A stretch of DNA of 11,422 nt from Allobutyricicoccus pentlandensis (GTDB lineage Bacteria > Bacillota > Clostridia > Oscillospirales > QAMX01): the NCBI GenBank assembly GCA_904398645.1, contig CAJFPH010000037.1:1-11422 (forward strand), given 5' to 3'. Below, one piece after another: positions 1 through 5,031 of the stretch. Within the stretch, counting starts at the first letter, position 1. Every line of letters starts with the position of its first letter. Made by a program: the position numbers and the translations under genes. The notes beneath the pieces were generated by a model that had not been told where the DNA came from, did no database searches, and was given only the letters and a program-made list of their open reading frames with translations.

Positions 1-466
1 AACCTTTTTTTCCGGGATCTTTCGGCCGAAGACCAATTTGCGTTGTAAAAACAGAGCGGGAGTGCGTGTTGCGGGTACCATGTGTATAAGTCACACTCTC
101 ACAATCCAACTTCAGTCTCGGAAAAGAAAGCGTCAGCACATCTCCTTCCGCCGGCGCATGATCCAGGACAAGATAAAAGACGTGGTCATAGCAAAAATCG
201 GAACGGCCCTGTGTGATATTGTCAGGTTTTGTTTTTCCCGCAAAAACTGGAGAATATAAATTATGAAAATGAGAGTATTCGGCAATATCGTTTGGCTTGG
301 TTTTACGCCAGACAGCACAAACTTGCGCACCGGTAACTGAATAACTGGATGGATCGACGGCAGCACAGGTATCCAACGTATCGCCTGCAAGATTTTCCCA
401 TAGGTAGCGCTGATCGCCCTGTATGCTGTCCCGCACTAAAATGCCAGCACGCCTTCCGTCTTTCAT
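1..466 (-). CDS. Downstream part of interrupted gene, partial at left edge; possible carbohydrate-active enzyme N-terminal region
   Basis: Reading the minus strand from the ATG at 466-464, the frame stays open for 155 codons to the window edge without a stop. The product begins MKDGRRAGILVRD and ends near IGLRPKDPGKKG. This frame is the same as that of the ORF at 661-470, separated from it only by a TAG and one Ile codon, so this is more likely the rest of one interrupted gene than an independent gene. No good Shine-Dalgarno stands before the ATG (only a weak GGAA about 12 nt upstream). There is no signal peptide or membrane segment. The alternating hydrophobic pattern looks like beta-sandwich. 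The segment SRSVFTTQIGLRPKDP recalls the 'hVNQvGYrPdDpK' stretch in Ig-like N-terminal domains of some GH9-type and other glycoside hydrolases. That resemblance is from memory and weak, so I assign no firm function. Confidence 0.6.
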   Translation of the reverse strand, partial: MKDGRRAGILVRDSIQGDQRYLWENLAGDTLDTCAAVDPSSYSVTGAQVCAVWRKTKPNDIAEYSHFHNLYSPVFAGKTKPDNITQGRSDFCYDHVFYLVLDHAPAEGDVLTLSFPRLKLDCESVTYTHGTRNTHSRSVFTTQIGLRPKDPGKKG

Positions 467-469
467 AAT

Positions 470-472
470 CTA
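470..472 (-). other. In-frame amber codon (TAG) splitting the left-edge gene
   Basis: On the minus strand the codons run ATC ACA TAG ATT ATG AAA GAC GGA. The frame before the TAG has a promoter and a strong ribosome binding site, and the frame after it is open for at least 156 codons. A TAG also ends the RraA-like gene at 1083-1081, where read-through would add only nine residues before TAA, so TAG seems to serve as an ordinary stop elsewhere in this genome. A recent nonsense mutation, a sequencing error or programmed read-through are all compatible with the sequence. Confidence 0.75.
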
Positions 473-661
473 TGTGATTTCCGGGATTCGATCATCCGAC
501 TCCAGCGTTTCACCTTCCTCAGGCTGATAGGCAATCTGCGTGCCGCCGACGATATAGCCCTGTTGCACACGAAATTCTAGAATATCCGGTGCGGCGGGAG
601 ACACGGAAACCAGTTTGGGCGCGTTTTTGGTCCCCACAATTCTCTGTTTTTCAAAGGCCAT
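470..661 (-). CDS. 63-aa ORF, probable N-terminal fragment of the same interrupted gene
   Basis: Start chosen at the ATG 661-659 (product MAFEKQRIVGTKNAP...) because an excellent AGGGAGG (670-676, complement) lies 8 nt upstream. The frame is open further upstream, but that start would have no ribosome binding site and would lie upstream of the promoter's transcription start. The 63-residue product ends RIPEIT at a TAG (472-470). The same frame then continues with Ile-Met-Lys-Asp-Gly-Arg-Arg-Ala-Gly and stays open to the window edge. The peptide is soluble, without signal or membrane segment, and its second half (LEFRVQQGYIVGGTQIAY) looks like the beginning of a beta-sandwich domain. Most likely this is the N-terminus of one protein of more than 220 residues interrupted by a nonsense codon. 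An independent small gene is possible but less likely. Confidence 0.6.
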   Translation of the reverse strand: MAFEKQRIVGTKNAPKLVSVSPAAPDILEFRVQQGYIVGGTQIAYQPEEGETLESDDRIPEIT

Positions 662-695
662 GGCAATAACCTCCCTGATTCTGGTTGATAGAGTC

Positions 696-724
696 AGTAT
701 AAAAAACCACAGTTGGAAAGTCAA
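696..724 (-). promoter_or_regulatory. Sigma-A promoter of the left-edge gene
   Basis: On the minus strand TTGACT (724-719) is followed by a 17-nt spacer and TATACT (701-696). This is a near-consensus housekeeping promoter. Transcription should start near 689, giving a leader of about 28 nt that contains the AGGGAGG ribosome binding site (676-670) before the ATG at 661. Confidence 0.8.
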
Positions 725-825
725 GTTGTTACTCATAATTCTACGTGCTTTTTACGCTTTTTGGTCATTTGAAGGGTAAACTTTTCATGAATTAGTTGAA
801 ATTTAATTTTCAGGCTGATAAGTGG

Positions 826-831
826 TATAAA
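826..831 (+). promoter_or_regulatory. Possible -10 element for the Asn/Gln-rich small gene
   Basis: TATAAA lies 54 nt before the ATG at 886 in an AT-rich stretch. No good -35 hexamer stands 16-18 nt upstream (TTAATT at 803-808 is the best-spaced candidate; TTGAAA at 796-801 is too far, 24 nt). It may be a weak sigma-A promoter or one read by another sigma factor; I cannot tell which. The rest of 725-885 shows no further clear element. Confidence 0.3.
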
Positions 832-885
832 GAACGAAGTTTTGTGGAATAGTAGAAATGATTCCAAAAGAAGGGGGAGAGTCAT

Positions 886-993
886 ATGTCTTCGAATAAG
901 CAGAACAAAAATAACCGTAACCAGCAGAATAATCAGACCCAGGACAATAACCAGCAGAACCAGAACAATCGTCAGGGACAAAACAACTACTAA
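886..993 (+). CDS. 35-aa Asn/Gln-rich small protein
   Basis: The ATG at 886 follows a strong AAGGGGGAGAG ribosome binding site (about 870-880), and the TAA at 991-993 is followed within 15 nt by a strong terminator, so the unit looks like a complete, independently expressed small gene. The product starts MSSNKQNKNNRNQQ and ends RQGQNNY. Of 35 residues, about 13 are Asn and 10 are Gln, with a few Lys and Arg, one Tyr, and no Cys, Trp or hydrophobic segment, so it is expected to be disordered, soluble and basic. I do not recognise a family. Small Asn/Gln-rich proteins of spore formers, such as gamma-type small acid-soluble spore proteins or coat-associated peptides, have a similar composition, but composition alone is no proof. 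The 89-residue antisense frame over the same bases is only a complement of these AAC/CAG codons. Confidence 0.65.
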   Translation: MSSNKQNKNNRNQQNNQTQDNNQQNQNNRQGQNNY

Positions 994-1006
994 TCGTTTC
1001 AAGATG

Positions 1007-1051
1007 AAAAGCTGTGGCCTTACAGAATTTTAGTGTAAGGCCACAGCTTTT
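1007..1051. terminator. Strong bidirectional intrinsic terminator
   Basis: An 18-bp perfect stem, 1007-1024 (AAAAGCTGTGGCCTTACA) paired with 1034-1051, encloses a 9-nt loop. On the plus strand it is followed by a T-rich tail (TTATATATTTTT) and ends the small Asn/Gln-rich gene. On the minus strand the stem ends in TTTT and lies about 30 nt beyond the stop of the RraA-like gene, so it also ends the four-gene operon that converges on it. Confidence 0.9.
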
Positions 1052-1080
1052 TATATATTTTTAATCGGACATGTTATGCG

Positions 1081-1965
1081 CTACGTCTTCTTTTCAAGCA
1101 GACGCGCCCTTTCCAATTCGTCGGACCATTCAAGATGACGGTAGGGCTCCGCTTCTGCCGCTTCCGATGCCCAACTCACGAAATCCTTCATCATGTCGTA
1201 GGTCCAGGCCGTGTCAATCTGTGCGGTTGTATAGACCTTTTCCTTTAGACGCTGAAATCCGAAAATATCGCGTAAATGAGATTTTTCCGCATGGATACAG
1301 ACTTCTTCAGCCAGATGCGGCGGAATAAAAATCACGCCGGAAATGGTCCCTAATACTACGTCTCCCGGCAGACAGGTGGCCGCACCAATACGGCACGGAA
1401 TATTGATGCCAACCATAGTAACCTCGCCGATACCATTCGGATCGACGCCGCGAAAGAAACATTGAAAATTTTCGATTTTCACAATTTGCTCGTAATCTCG
1501 AATGCCGCCCCATATAACGGCGCCGCCATTCCTGGTACGGGACGCGATCGCCGTTGACAAATTTCCGCCGACAAAAGTGCCGTTAACTATCTTATCAAAT
1601 AAATCGACGACCACAACGTCATCTTCTACAAGGTTATCAATCACCCATTGGTTGAATGTGCCGTGGCGGTTTTCCCGTTGCTGCCCTTCTTCAAGCATGG
1701 CACTGTTTAAGTCCTCGCGTTGGGGTACCATGACGCAGGTCACAGCGCGTCCGACAAGCTGCCTCCCTGGGTGCGTTGCACGGAGATTACATTCGTACTG
1801 GCGTGGATAGCCTTTTTGGTGCATGGGTCCCCAAGCCTCTTCAAAGGTAATGCTGCGCAGACGGCGTAAAACATGATCCGGGACACGCGGACGCCCGTCG
1901 TCAAAGCGTTCGCCCTTCCAGGCTGAGGTGATTTGTATGATATCTTCTCTGCAATTAAACTGCAT
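1081..1965 (-). CDS. RraA / HMG-CHA aldolase family protein
   Basis: The 294-residue product belongs to the RraA-like fold, which includes class II pyruvate aldolases (4-hydroxy-4-methyl-2-oxoglutarate / carboxy-oxaloacetate aldolases), oxaloacetate decarboxylases and the RNase E inhibitor RraA. Visible marks are a Gly-rich loop FVGGNLSTAIASR (131-143), the hallmark GGIRDYEQI (153-161) with R156 and D157 expected to bind substrate carboxylate and metal, and PGDVVLGTISGVIFIPP (200-216). In the last block the acidic residue usually found before the Gly-Val (D-x-D-G-V in many members) is replaced by T-I-S-G-V. At about 45 residues before and 60 after the core it is longer than the usual 160-230 residues. 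The start at 1965 has GGGGGGAA 4 nt upstream, and the gene begins 33 nt after the SDR stop. As last gene of the operon it may do the retro-aldol cleavage of a 2-keto acid made by the upstream enzymes. Family call is firm; reaction is inferred. Confidence 0.85.
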   Translation of the reverse strand: MQFNCREDIIQITSAWKGERFDDGRPRVPDHVLRRLRSITFEEAWGPMHQKGYPRQYECNLRATHPGRQLVGRAVTCVMVPQREDLNSAMLEEGQQRENRHGTFNQWVIDNLVEDDVVVVDLFDKIVNGTFVGGNLSTAIASRTRNGGAVIWGGIRDYEQIVKIENFQCFFRGVDPNGIGEVTMVGINIPCRIGAATCLPGDVVLGTISGVIFIPPHLAEEVCIHAEKSHLRDIFGFQRLKEKVYTTAQIDTAWTYDMMKDFVSWASEAAEAEPYRHLEWSDELERARLLEKKT

Positions 1966-1998
1966 AATATTCCCCCCATTTCAGATGGAAATGTTACG

Positions 1999-2793
1999 TC
2001 ATGTGAGCAAAAACCCGCCGTCAACCGGTATGCATGCGCCGGAGATATGGTTTGCAGCGTCACTTGCCAAATAGCAGACCATGCCGGCAACGTCTTCCGG
2101 CCTGCCCGTACGTTCAATACAGAACATGTGTCTATGGAAATGCCGTACCGGCGGAATCTCGCGGTATACATGCGCGGTAATGGGATGAATGATGGACTGG
2201 ACATCCGTTTTAAATTCGATGTCTACAGCAGCAGGCATAATGAGATTCGCCGTAATTCCATATTGGCCGAACGCCAGTGCCGCCTCGCGTGTGAGCGAAC
2301 GAATTGCTCCCTTTGATATGGCGTAAACCGGATCAAAACGAGCGGGCATTTCGGAGTGTACGGACCCTATATTGATGATACGTCCGTGTTCGCTGTGTTT
2401 TAAATGTGGGAGTGCTGCTTGTATACAATTAAAGTATCCGCCAAGGTTTGTGCGGACAATCAAATCGAATCCGGCTTCCTCGTACTGGTCAAATGTATAA
2501 TTACTTTGAAGCGCGGCATTGTTGACCAGAATGTCAAGACCGCCGAATGTGTTTACGGCGCTTTCAATCAGGGCTTCGGCGCCTTCCTGCGTAGAAACGT
2601 CCGCTTTGACACATATGGCTTTGCCGCCGCCCGCCTGCAACGTCCGTATGGTTTCCTGCGCGGTGGAGTTATTATAGTTATAATTGACAACTACGCACAC
2701 ACCCTGTGCGGCAAGCGCATAGGCAATACCGCGTCCAATTCCCTTACCGGAACCGGTCACCACAGCCACGCGGCCATTTAATTCGTAGTTCAT
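1999..2793 (-). CDS. Short-chain dehydrogenase/reductase (SDR), catalytically complete
   Basis: A 264-residue classical SDR, the usual length. It has the Rossmann cofactor motif TGSGKGIG (13-20), D65 after beta-3, NNAA (91-94), N116, S144 in IGSVHS, and Y157-x3-K161, so the Asn-Ser-Tyr-Lys tetrad is intact. The C-terminal block SGACIPVDGG (251-260) is typical. Residues VNYNYNNS after beta-2 lack an acidic residue at the usual NAD-selecting position, which leans toward NADP. Residues 190-228 form a longer, His-rich substrate loop (IIHPITAHVY, HFHRHMF). The start at 2793 was chosen because AAGGAGG sits 5 nt upstream; a longer frame to 2919 would overlap the preceding gene and lacks any SDR sequence. 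It begins 10 nt after the stop of the SDR-like gene, whose TAA lies inside the ribosome binding region, so the two are probably translationally coupled. Likely job: oxidation or reduction of a sugar-acid intermediate. Confidence 0.92.
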   Translation of the reverse strand: MNYELNGRVAVVTGSGKGIGRGIAYALAAQGVCVVVNYNYNNSTAQETIRTLQAGGGKAICVKADVSTQEGAEALIESAVNTFGGLDILVNNAALQSNYTFDQYEEAGFDLIVRTNLGGYFNCIQAALPHLKHSEHGRIINIGSVHSEMPARFDPVYAISKGAIRSLTREAALAFGQYGITANLIMPAAVDIEFKTDVQSIIHPITAHVYREIPPVRHFHRHMFCIERTGRPEDVAGMVCYLASDAANHISGACIPVDGGFLLT

Positions 2794-2803
2794 GGCGCCC
2801 TCC

Positions 2804-3337
2804 TTACTTCTGATGATAGTGCGCGGCATCCGTACGGATTTCGCATCCGGACATGTAGGCATTTTCTGCGACGGAAAGCGCAAGCGCCGCTGTATGTGCG
2901 GGATCATCGGAGTCGGCAACCTCTGCCGTCTCTAAAAGATTGGCACGGACGCCGGTGCCGGACAGATAGACGCACAGATCCCTGAACAATAGTTTAATGC
3001 CACCCATTGCTGCCGAAAATCCAATGGCGCGTCCGTTTGGCTTATCTGCATCACCGCTGCCAATCAATAAGATGGAACCTTCTCCACGTGCCATCATGGC
3101 GTGCGCTGCACGGCGGCCATATAAAAACGCGGATTTTACATGATGGTCAAATGTCGCGAAGAGACGGTCAAGCGACCCATCTTCGAAGGTCATGGGGTCG
3201 GCGCGCCGCGCGCAGAGAATCACAATGTCGGCCTCTTCCAAAAATGGCTCGCCGCAAATTTCATATCCACAGGAAAGTGCGAGTGACTCAAGCGCTTGTC
3301 CGACGGAATTTGTTCGATCCGAAAGAAACAGTTTCAT
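2804..3337 (-). CDS. Degenerate SDR-like protein, probably a non-catalytic partner
   Basis: A 177-residue product, about 70-80 residues shorter than a classical SDR. Residues 88-135 align without gaps to residues 138-185 of the neighbouring SDR: SILLIGSGDADKP against RIINIGSVHSEMP, then GFSAAMGGIK against VYAISKGAIR. In this alignment the catalytic Tyr is F107, the Lys is M111 and the Asn is H66; only S94 remains. The N-terminus (MKLFLSDRTNSVGQAL) keeps a beta-alpha unit but not the full TGxxxGxG loop. It should therefore not catalyse on its own and may be a structural or regulatory subunit. The start at 3337 was chosen over a longer frame to 3433 that overlaps the enolase-superfamily gene: GGAG lies 9 nt upstream, and the start is 4 nt after the preceding stop. 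Heterodimeric SDRs with one inactive subunit are known (BbsCD of anaerobic toluene degradation), which makes pairing with the next gene plausible; this is inference. Confidence 0.8.
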   Translation of the reverse strand: MKLFLSDRTNSVGQALESLALSCGYEICGEPFLEEADIVILCARRADPMTFEDGSLDRLFATFDHHVKSAFLYGRRAAHAMMARGEGSILLIGSGDADKPNGRAIGFSAAMGGIKLLFRDLCVYLSGTGVRANLLETAEVADSDDPAHTAALALSVAENAYMSGCEIRTDAAHYHQK

Positions 3338-3341
3338 AGAA

Positions 3342-4658
3342 TCAACTCCATAAACGGTCATTTGCAACGCAGCGGTTCCACACTTCTGTTGAAGCCCAAA
3401 TTTCCGGATAAGCCGGATGTAGATGCTCGGCAATCACATCGTCGTTAAAATTTTCAATACCGAGTCCAGGCGCGTCGTCTACCCGTATCCATCCGTTTTC
3501 CACAATTGGCTTGCTGCGTCCGACTACGAGATCATCCCACCAACCGACGTCCGCCGAGTGGTACTCGAGCGCGAGGAAATTTTCACTTGCCGTACAGGCA
3601 TGTGCTGCCGCCATACAGCCGATGGGACTTTCCGCCATATGTACTGCCATGGCAACGCCGTATTTCAGCGCCAGGTCTCCCGTTTTTTTGAGTTCCAGGA
3701 TACCGCCGACGGTTAAAACATCCGGATGGATTACAGATACGCCGCCTGCCTTGAGAAGAGGCTCAAAGTTATCGCTTAAATAGATATCCTCACCGGTGCA
3801 GATTGGTATCGTCGTAGCATTACGCAGACGGACATATTGCTCTGTGTATTGCCAGGGAACCATGTCCTCCAGCCAGGCAAGGTTATATTTTTCCAGCCTG
3901 TGTGCAAGCTTGATGCAATCCTCCACACAGATATGGCCAAAATGGTCGATTGCAAGCGGAACTTCATAGCCAATTACAGCACGCACATCGCGTACATACT
4001 GTTCAAGCACGTCGAACCCATGCTCTGTTACGTGGATGGCTGTGAAAGGGTGTGCAATGTTTTGGAGATCATAGTTGCTGTGACGGCGCCGGTATTCGGA
4101 AAACTCCTGTTCTTCAGGGATAGGATCATAGGCGGAACCGTCCGGCATACACAGTGTTCCGGGTTCGCCGTGAAGTTGACCGACTCCCAAATCCATTTTA
4201 AGAAACGTAAAACCGCGTTCCATACGCAACTTCAGCGCATTTCCCATCGCAGTGCCTGTGTCACGACCGCCGACGTCTGTATCGCAGTACATTCGGATCC
4301 TGTCGCGGAACCGTCCGCCGAGCATGCGGTAAACGGGAACGCCATAGGCCTTTCCCGCCAAATCCCACAGTGCAACTTCAACGCCAGATACGCCGCCGCC
4401 CTGTCTTGCGTGATATCCGAATTGCCTGATGCGGCGGAAAAGCCTGTCGATGTCGCAGGGGTTTTCCCCCAGAAGACGGCTTTTCAACATCTCCGCATAT
4501 GTGCGCGTCGCGCCGTCGCGCACTTCCCCCAGCCCAACGATCCCCTGATTGGTTTCAATCTTCATCAGGGTACAATGCATTGGCGCGCCGATAATATCGG
4601 CAAAGCGAATATCCGTGATTTTTAATTCCGATGGATTCGAACACGTGTTAAATGCCAT
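3342..4658 (-). CDS. Enolase superfamily (mandelate racemase / muconate lactonizing enzyme type) dehydratase-like protein
   Basis: A 438-residue member of the enolase superfamily with an N-terminal capping domain (about 11-125) and a modified TIM barrel. Expected metal ligands are D238 (LAIDHFGH), E264 (AWLEDMVPW) and E290 (CTGEDIY). D313 in HPDVLTVGGI and H340 in MAVHMAESPIG form the His-Asp dyad of acid-sugar dehydratases in this superfamily. On the second barrel strand the motif is FLKMDLG, K154-x-D156, where mandelate-racemase types normally have KxK. Insertion 160-210 (with HGEP and PIPEEQEF) is long and may cover the active site. The family abstracts the proton next to a carboxylate, often dehydrating aldonic or aldaric acids to 2-keto-3-deoxy acids. 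The start at 4658 was chosen for GAAAGGAG (4670-4677, complement) 11 nt upstream; a GTG at 4685 gives 9 more residues with a poor binding site. It is first in the operon. Substrate unknown. Confidence 0.88.
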   Translation of the reverse strand: MAFNTCSNPSELKITDIRFADIIGAPMHCTLMKIETNQGIVGLGEVRDGATRTYAEMLKSRLLGENPCDIDRLFRRIRQFGYHARQGGGVSGVEVALWDLAGKAYGVPVYRMLGGRFRDRIRMYCDTDVGGRDTGTAMGNALKLRMERGFTFLKMDLGVGQLHGEPGTLCMPDGSAYDPIPEEQEFSEYRRRHSNYDLQNIAHPFTAIHVTEHGFDVLEQYVRDVRAVIGYEVPLAIDHFGHICVEDCIKLAHRLEKYNLAWLEDMVPWQYTEQYVRLRNATTIPICTGEDIYLSDNFEPLLKAGGVSVIHPDVLTVGGILELKKTGDLALKYGVAMAVHMAESPIGCMAAAHACTASENFLALEYHSADVGWWDDLVVGRSKPIVENGWIRVDDAPGLGIENFNDDVIAEHLHPAYPEIWASTEVWNRCVANDRLWS

Positions 4659-4714
4659 ACTTCCATTTGCTCCTTTCTCAGACACAATCTATGCCGCATG
4701 TTTCCTTACTTTGG

Positions 4715-4743
4715 ATTGTATCGAGATATGGACGGGCTGTCAA
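4715..4743 (-). promoter_or_regulatory. Sigma-A promoter of the four-gene catabolic operon
   Basis: On the minus strand TTGACA (4743-4738), a perfect -35, is followed by a 17-nt spacer and TACAAT (4720-4715). Transcription should start near 4708, leaving a leader of about 50 nt to the ATG at 4658. Such a strong core promoter usually needs repression, yet no regulator gene is present in the window. Confidence 0.85.
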
Positions 4744-4771
4744 TATGTAAGAGGAAATACCGAATATATTC

Positions 4772-4795
4772 TTGTGAAAAATTTTAATTTTACAA
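4772..4795. repeat. AT-rich imperfect palindrome upstream of the catabolic operon promoter
   Basis: The bases read TTGTGAAAA-ATTTTAA-TTTTACAA: the arms TTGTGAAAA and TTTTACAA pair apart from one extra base. It ends about 29 bp upstream of the -35 box of the minus-strand promoter, a position suited to an activator or upstream operator, or to an UP element because of the A/T tracts. It could also be chance in AT-rich DNA. The remaining stretch 4796-4917 shows no gene or clear signal. Confidence 0.35.
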
Positions 4796-4917
4796 AAGAA
4801 CCGTCCCTGTCTGCGCCTTTATATTGAGGTACAAACGATAAGAAGACGGGCGAACAAGGCAAAGGAATTATACTATGACTTGTGTTAAATTCCCTCAAAA
4901 TACGCCTTCCAGGGCGA

Positions 4918-4966
4918 TTTAACATTTTACGCACATTTAACATGGATGAGATTATAGATTTAACAT
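4918..4966 (+). promoter_or_regulatory. Probable PhoP/PhoB box: TTTAACAT direct repeats
   Basis: Three exact TTTAACAT copies lie at 4918-4925, 4936-4943 and 4959-4966. A diverged copy TTTTACG at 4925 is 11 bp before the second, and an inverted GTGTTAAA is at 4882-4889. TTAACA-like direct repeats about 11 bp apart are the known binding sites of Gram-positive PhoP upstream of Pho regulon genes. They sit directly before pstS and a likely -10, and the cognate regulator is encoded in the same cluster, so autoregulated induction under phosphate limitation is the likely function. Confidence 0.75.
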
Positions 4967-4974
4967 GGGCTAAG

Positions 4975-4983
4975 TATGATAAT
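4975..4983 (+). promoter_or_regulatory. Probable -10 region of the pst operon promoter
   Basis: TATGATAAT (TATGAT at 4975-4980 or GATAAT at 4978-4983) follows the last TTTAACAT by 8 nt. No good -35 is present at the right distance (TTATAG at 4952-4957 is the best), as expected for an activator-dependent Pho promoter in which the regulator binds over the -35 region. Predicted start near 4988 leaves a leader of about 45 nt to the pstS ATG. Confidence 0.55.
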
Positions 4984-5031
4984 AGGCGTAGCGAGACGAA
5001 AAAACATGAAAAAAGTAAGGAGATTTTAGGC

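Noticed and set aside
133..390. Minus-strand 85-residue frame
   Set aside because: It lies in another frame inside the longer open frame 466 to the left edge, which is uninterrupted, and its sequence has no domain-like pattern.
470..472. Pyrrolysine or genome-wide amber reassignment as explanation of the TAG
   Set aside because: TAG closes the RraA-like gene at 1083-1081 near its expected end, and nothing in the window indicates a Pyl system; a nonsense mutation or sequence error is simpler.
733..1002. Minus-strand 89-residue frame with a very hydrophobic start that looks like a membrane protein
   Set aside because: It is the complement of the AAC/CAG-rich small gene: antisense Asn and Gln codons read as Val and Leu. 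It has no ribosome binding site, and the plus-strand gene has both a ribosome binding site and a terminator.
2794..2919. In-frame 42-codon extension of the intact SDR
   Set aside because: It overlaps the 3' end of the preceding gene, is not SDR-like, and the ATG at 2793 has AAGGAGG directly upstream.
3837..4625. Plus-strand frame of 262 codons opposite the enolase-superfamily gene
   Set aside because: It is antisense to a gene with clear catalytic motifs, shows no recognisable family, and lacks a ribosome binding site.
4772..4795. CRP-type TGTGA-N6-TCACA site
   Set aside because: The half-sites TGTGA and TTACA are 12 bp apart instead of 6 and one is imperfect, so a CRP/FNR-type call is not supported; kept only as an unnamed palindrome.
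4882..5031. In-frame 50-codon N-terminal extension of pstS
   Set aside because: It overlaps the PhoP boxes and -10 region and would bury the signal peptide and lipobox inside the protein; the ATG at 5032 has a proper ribosome binding site.
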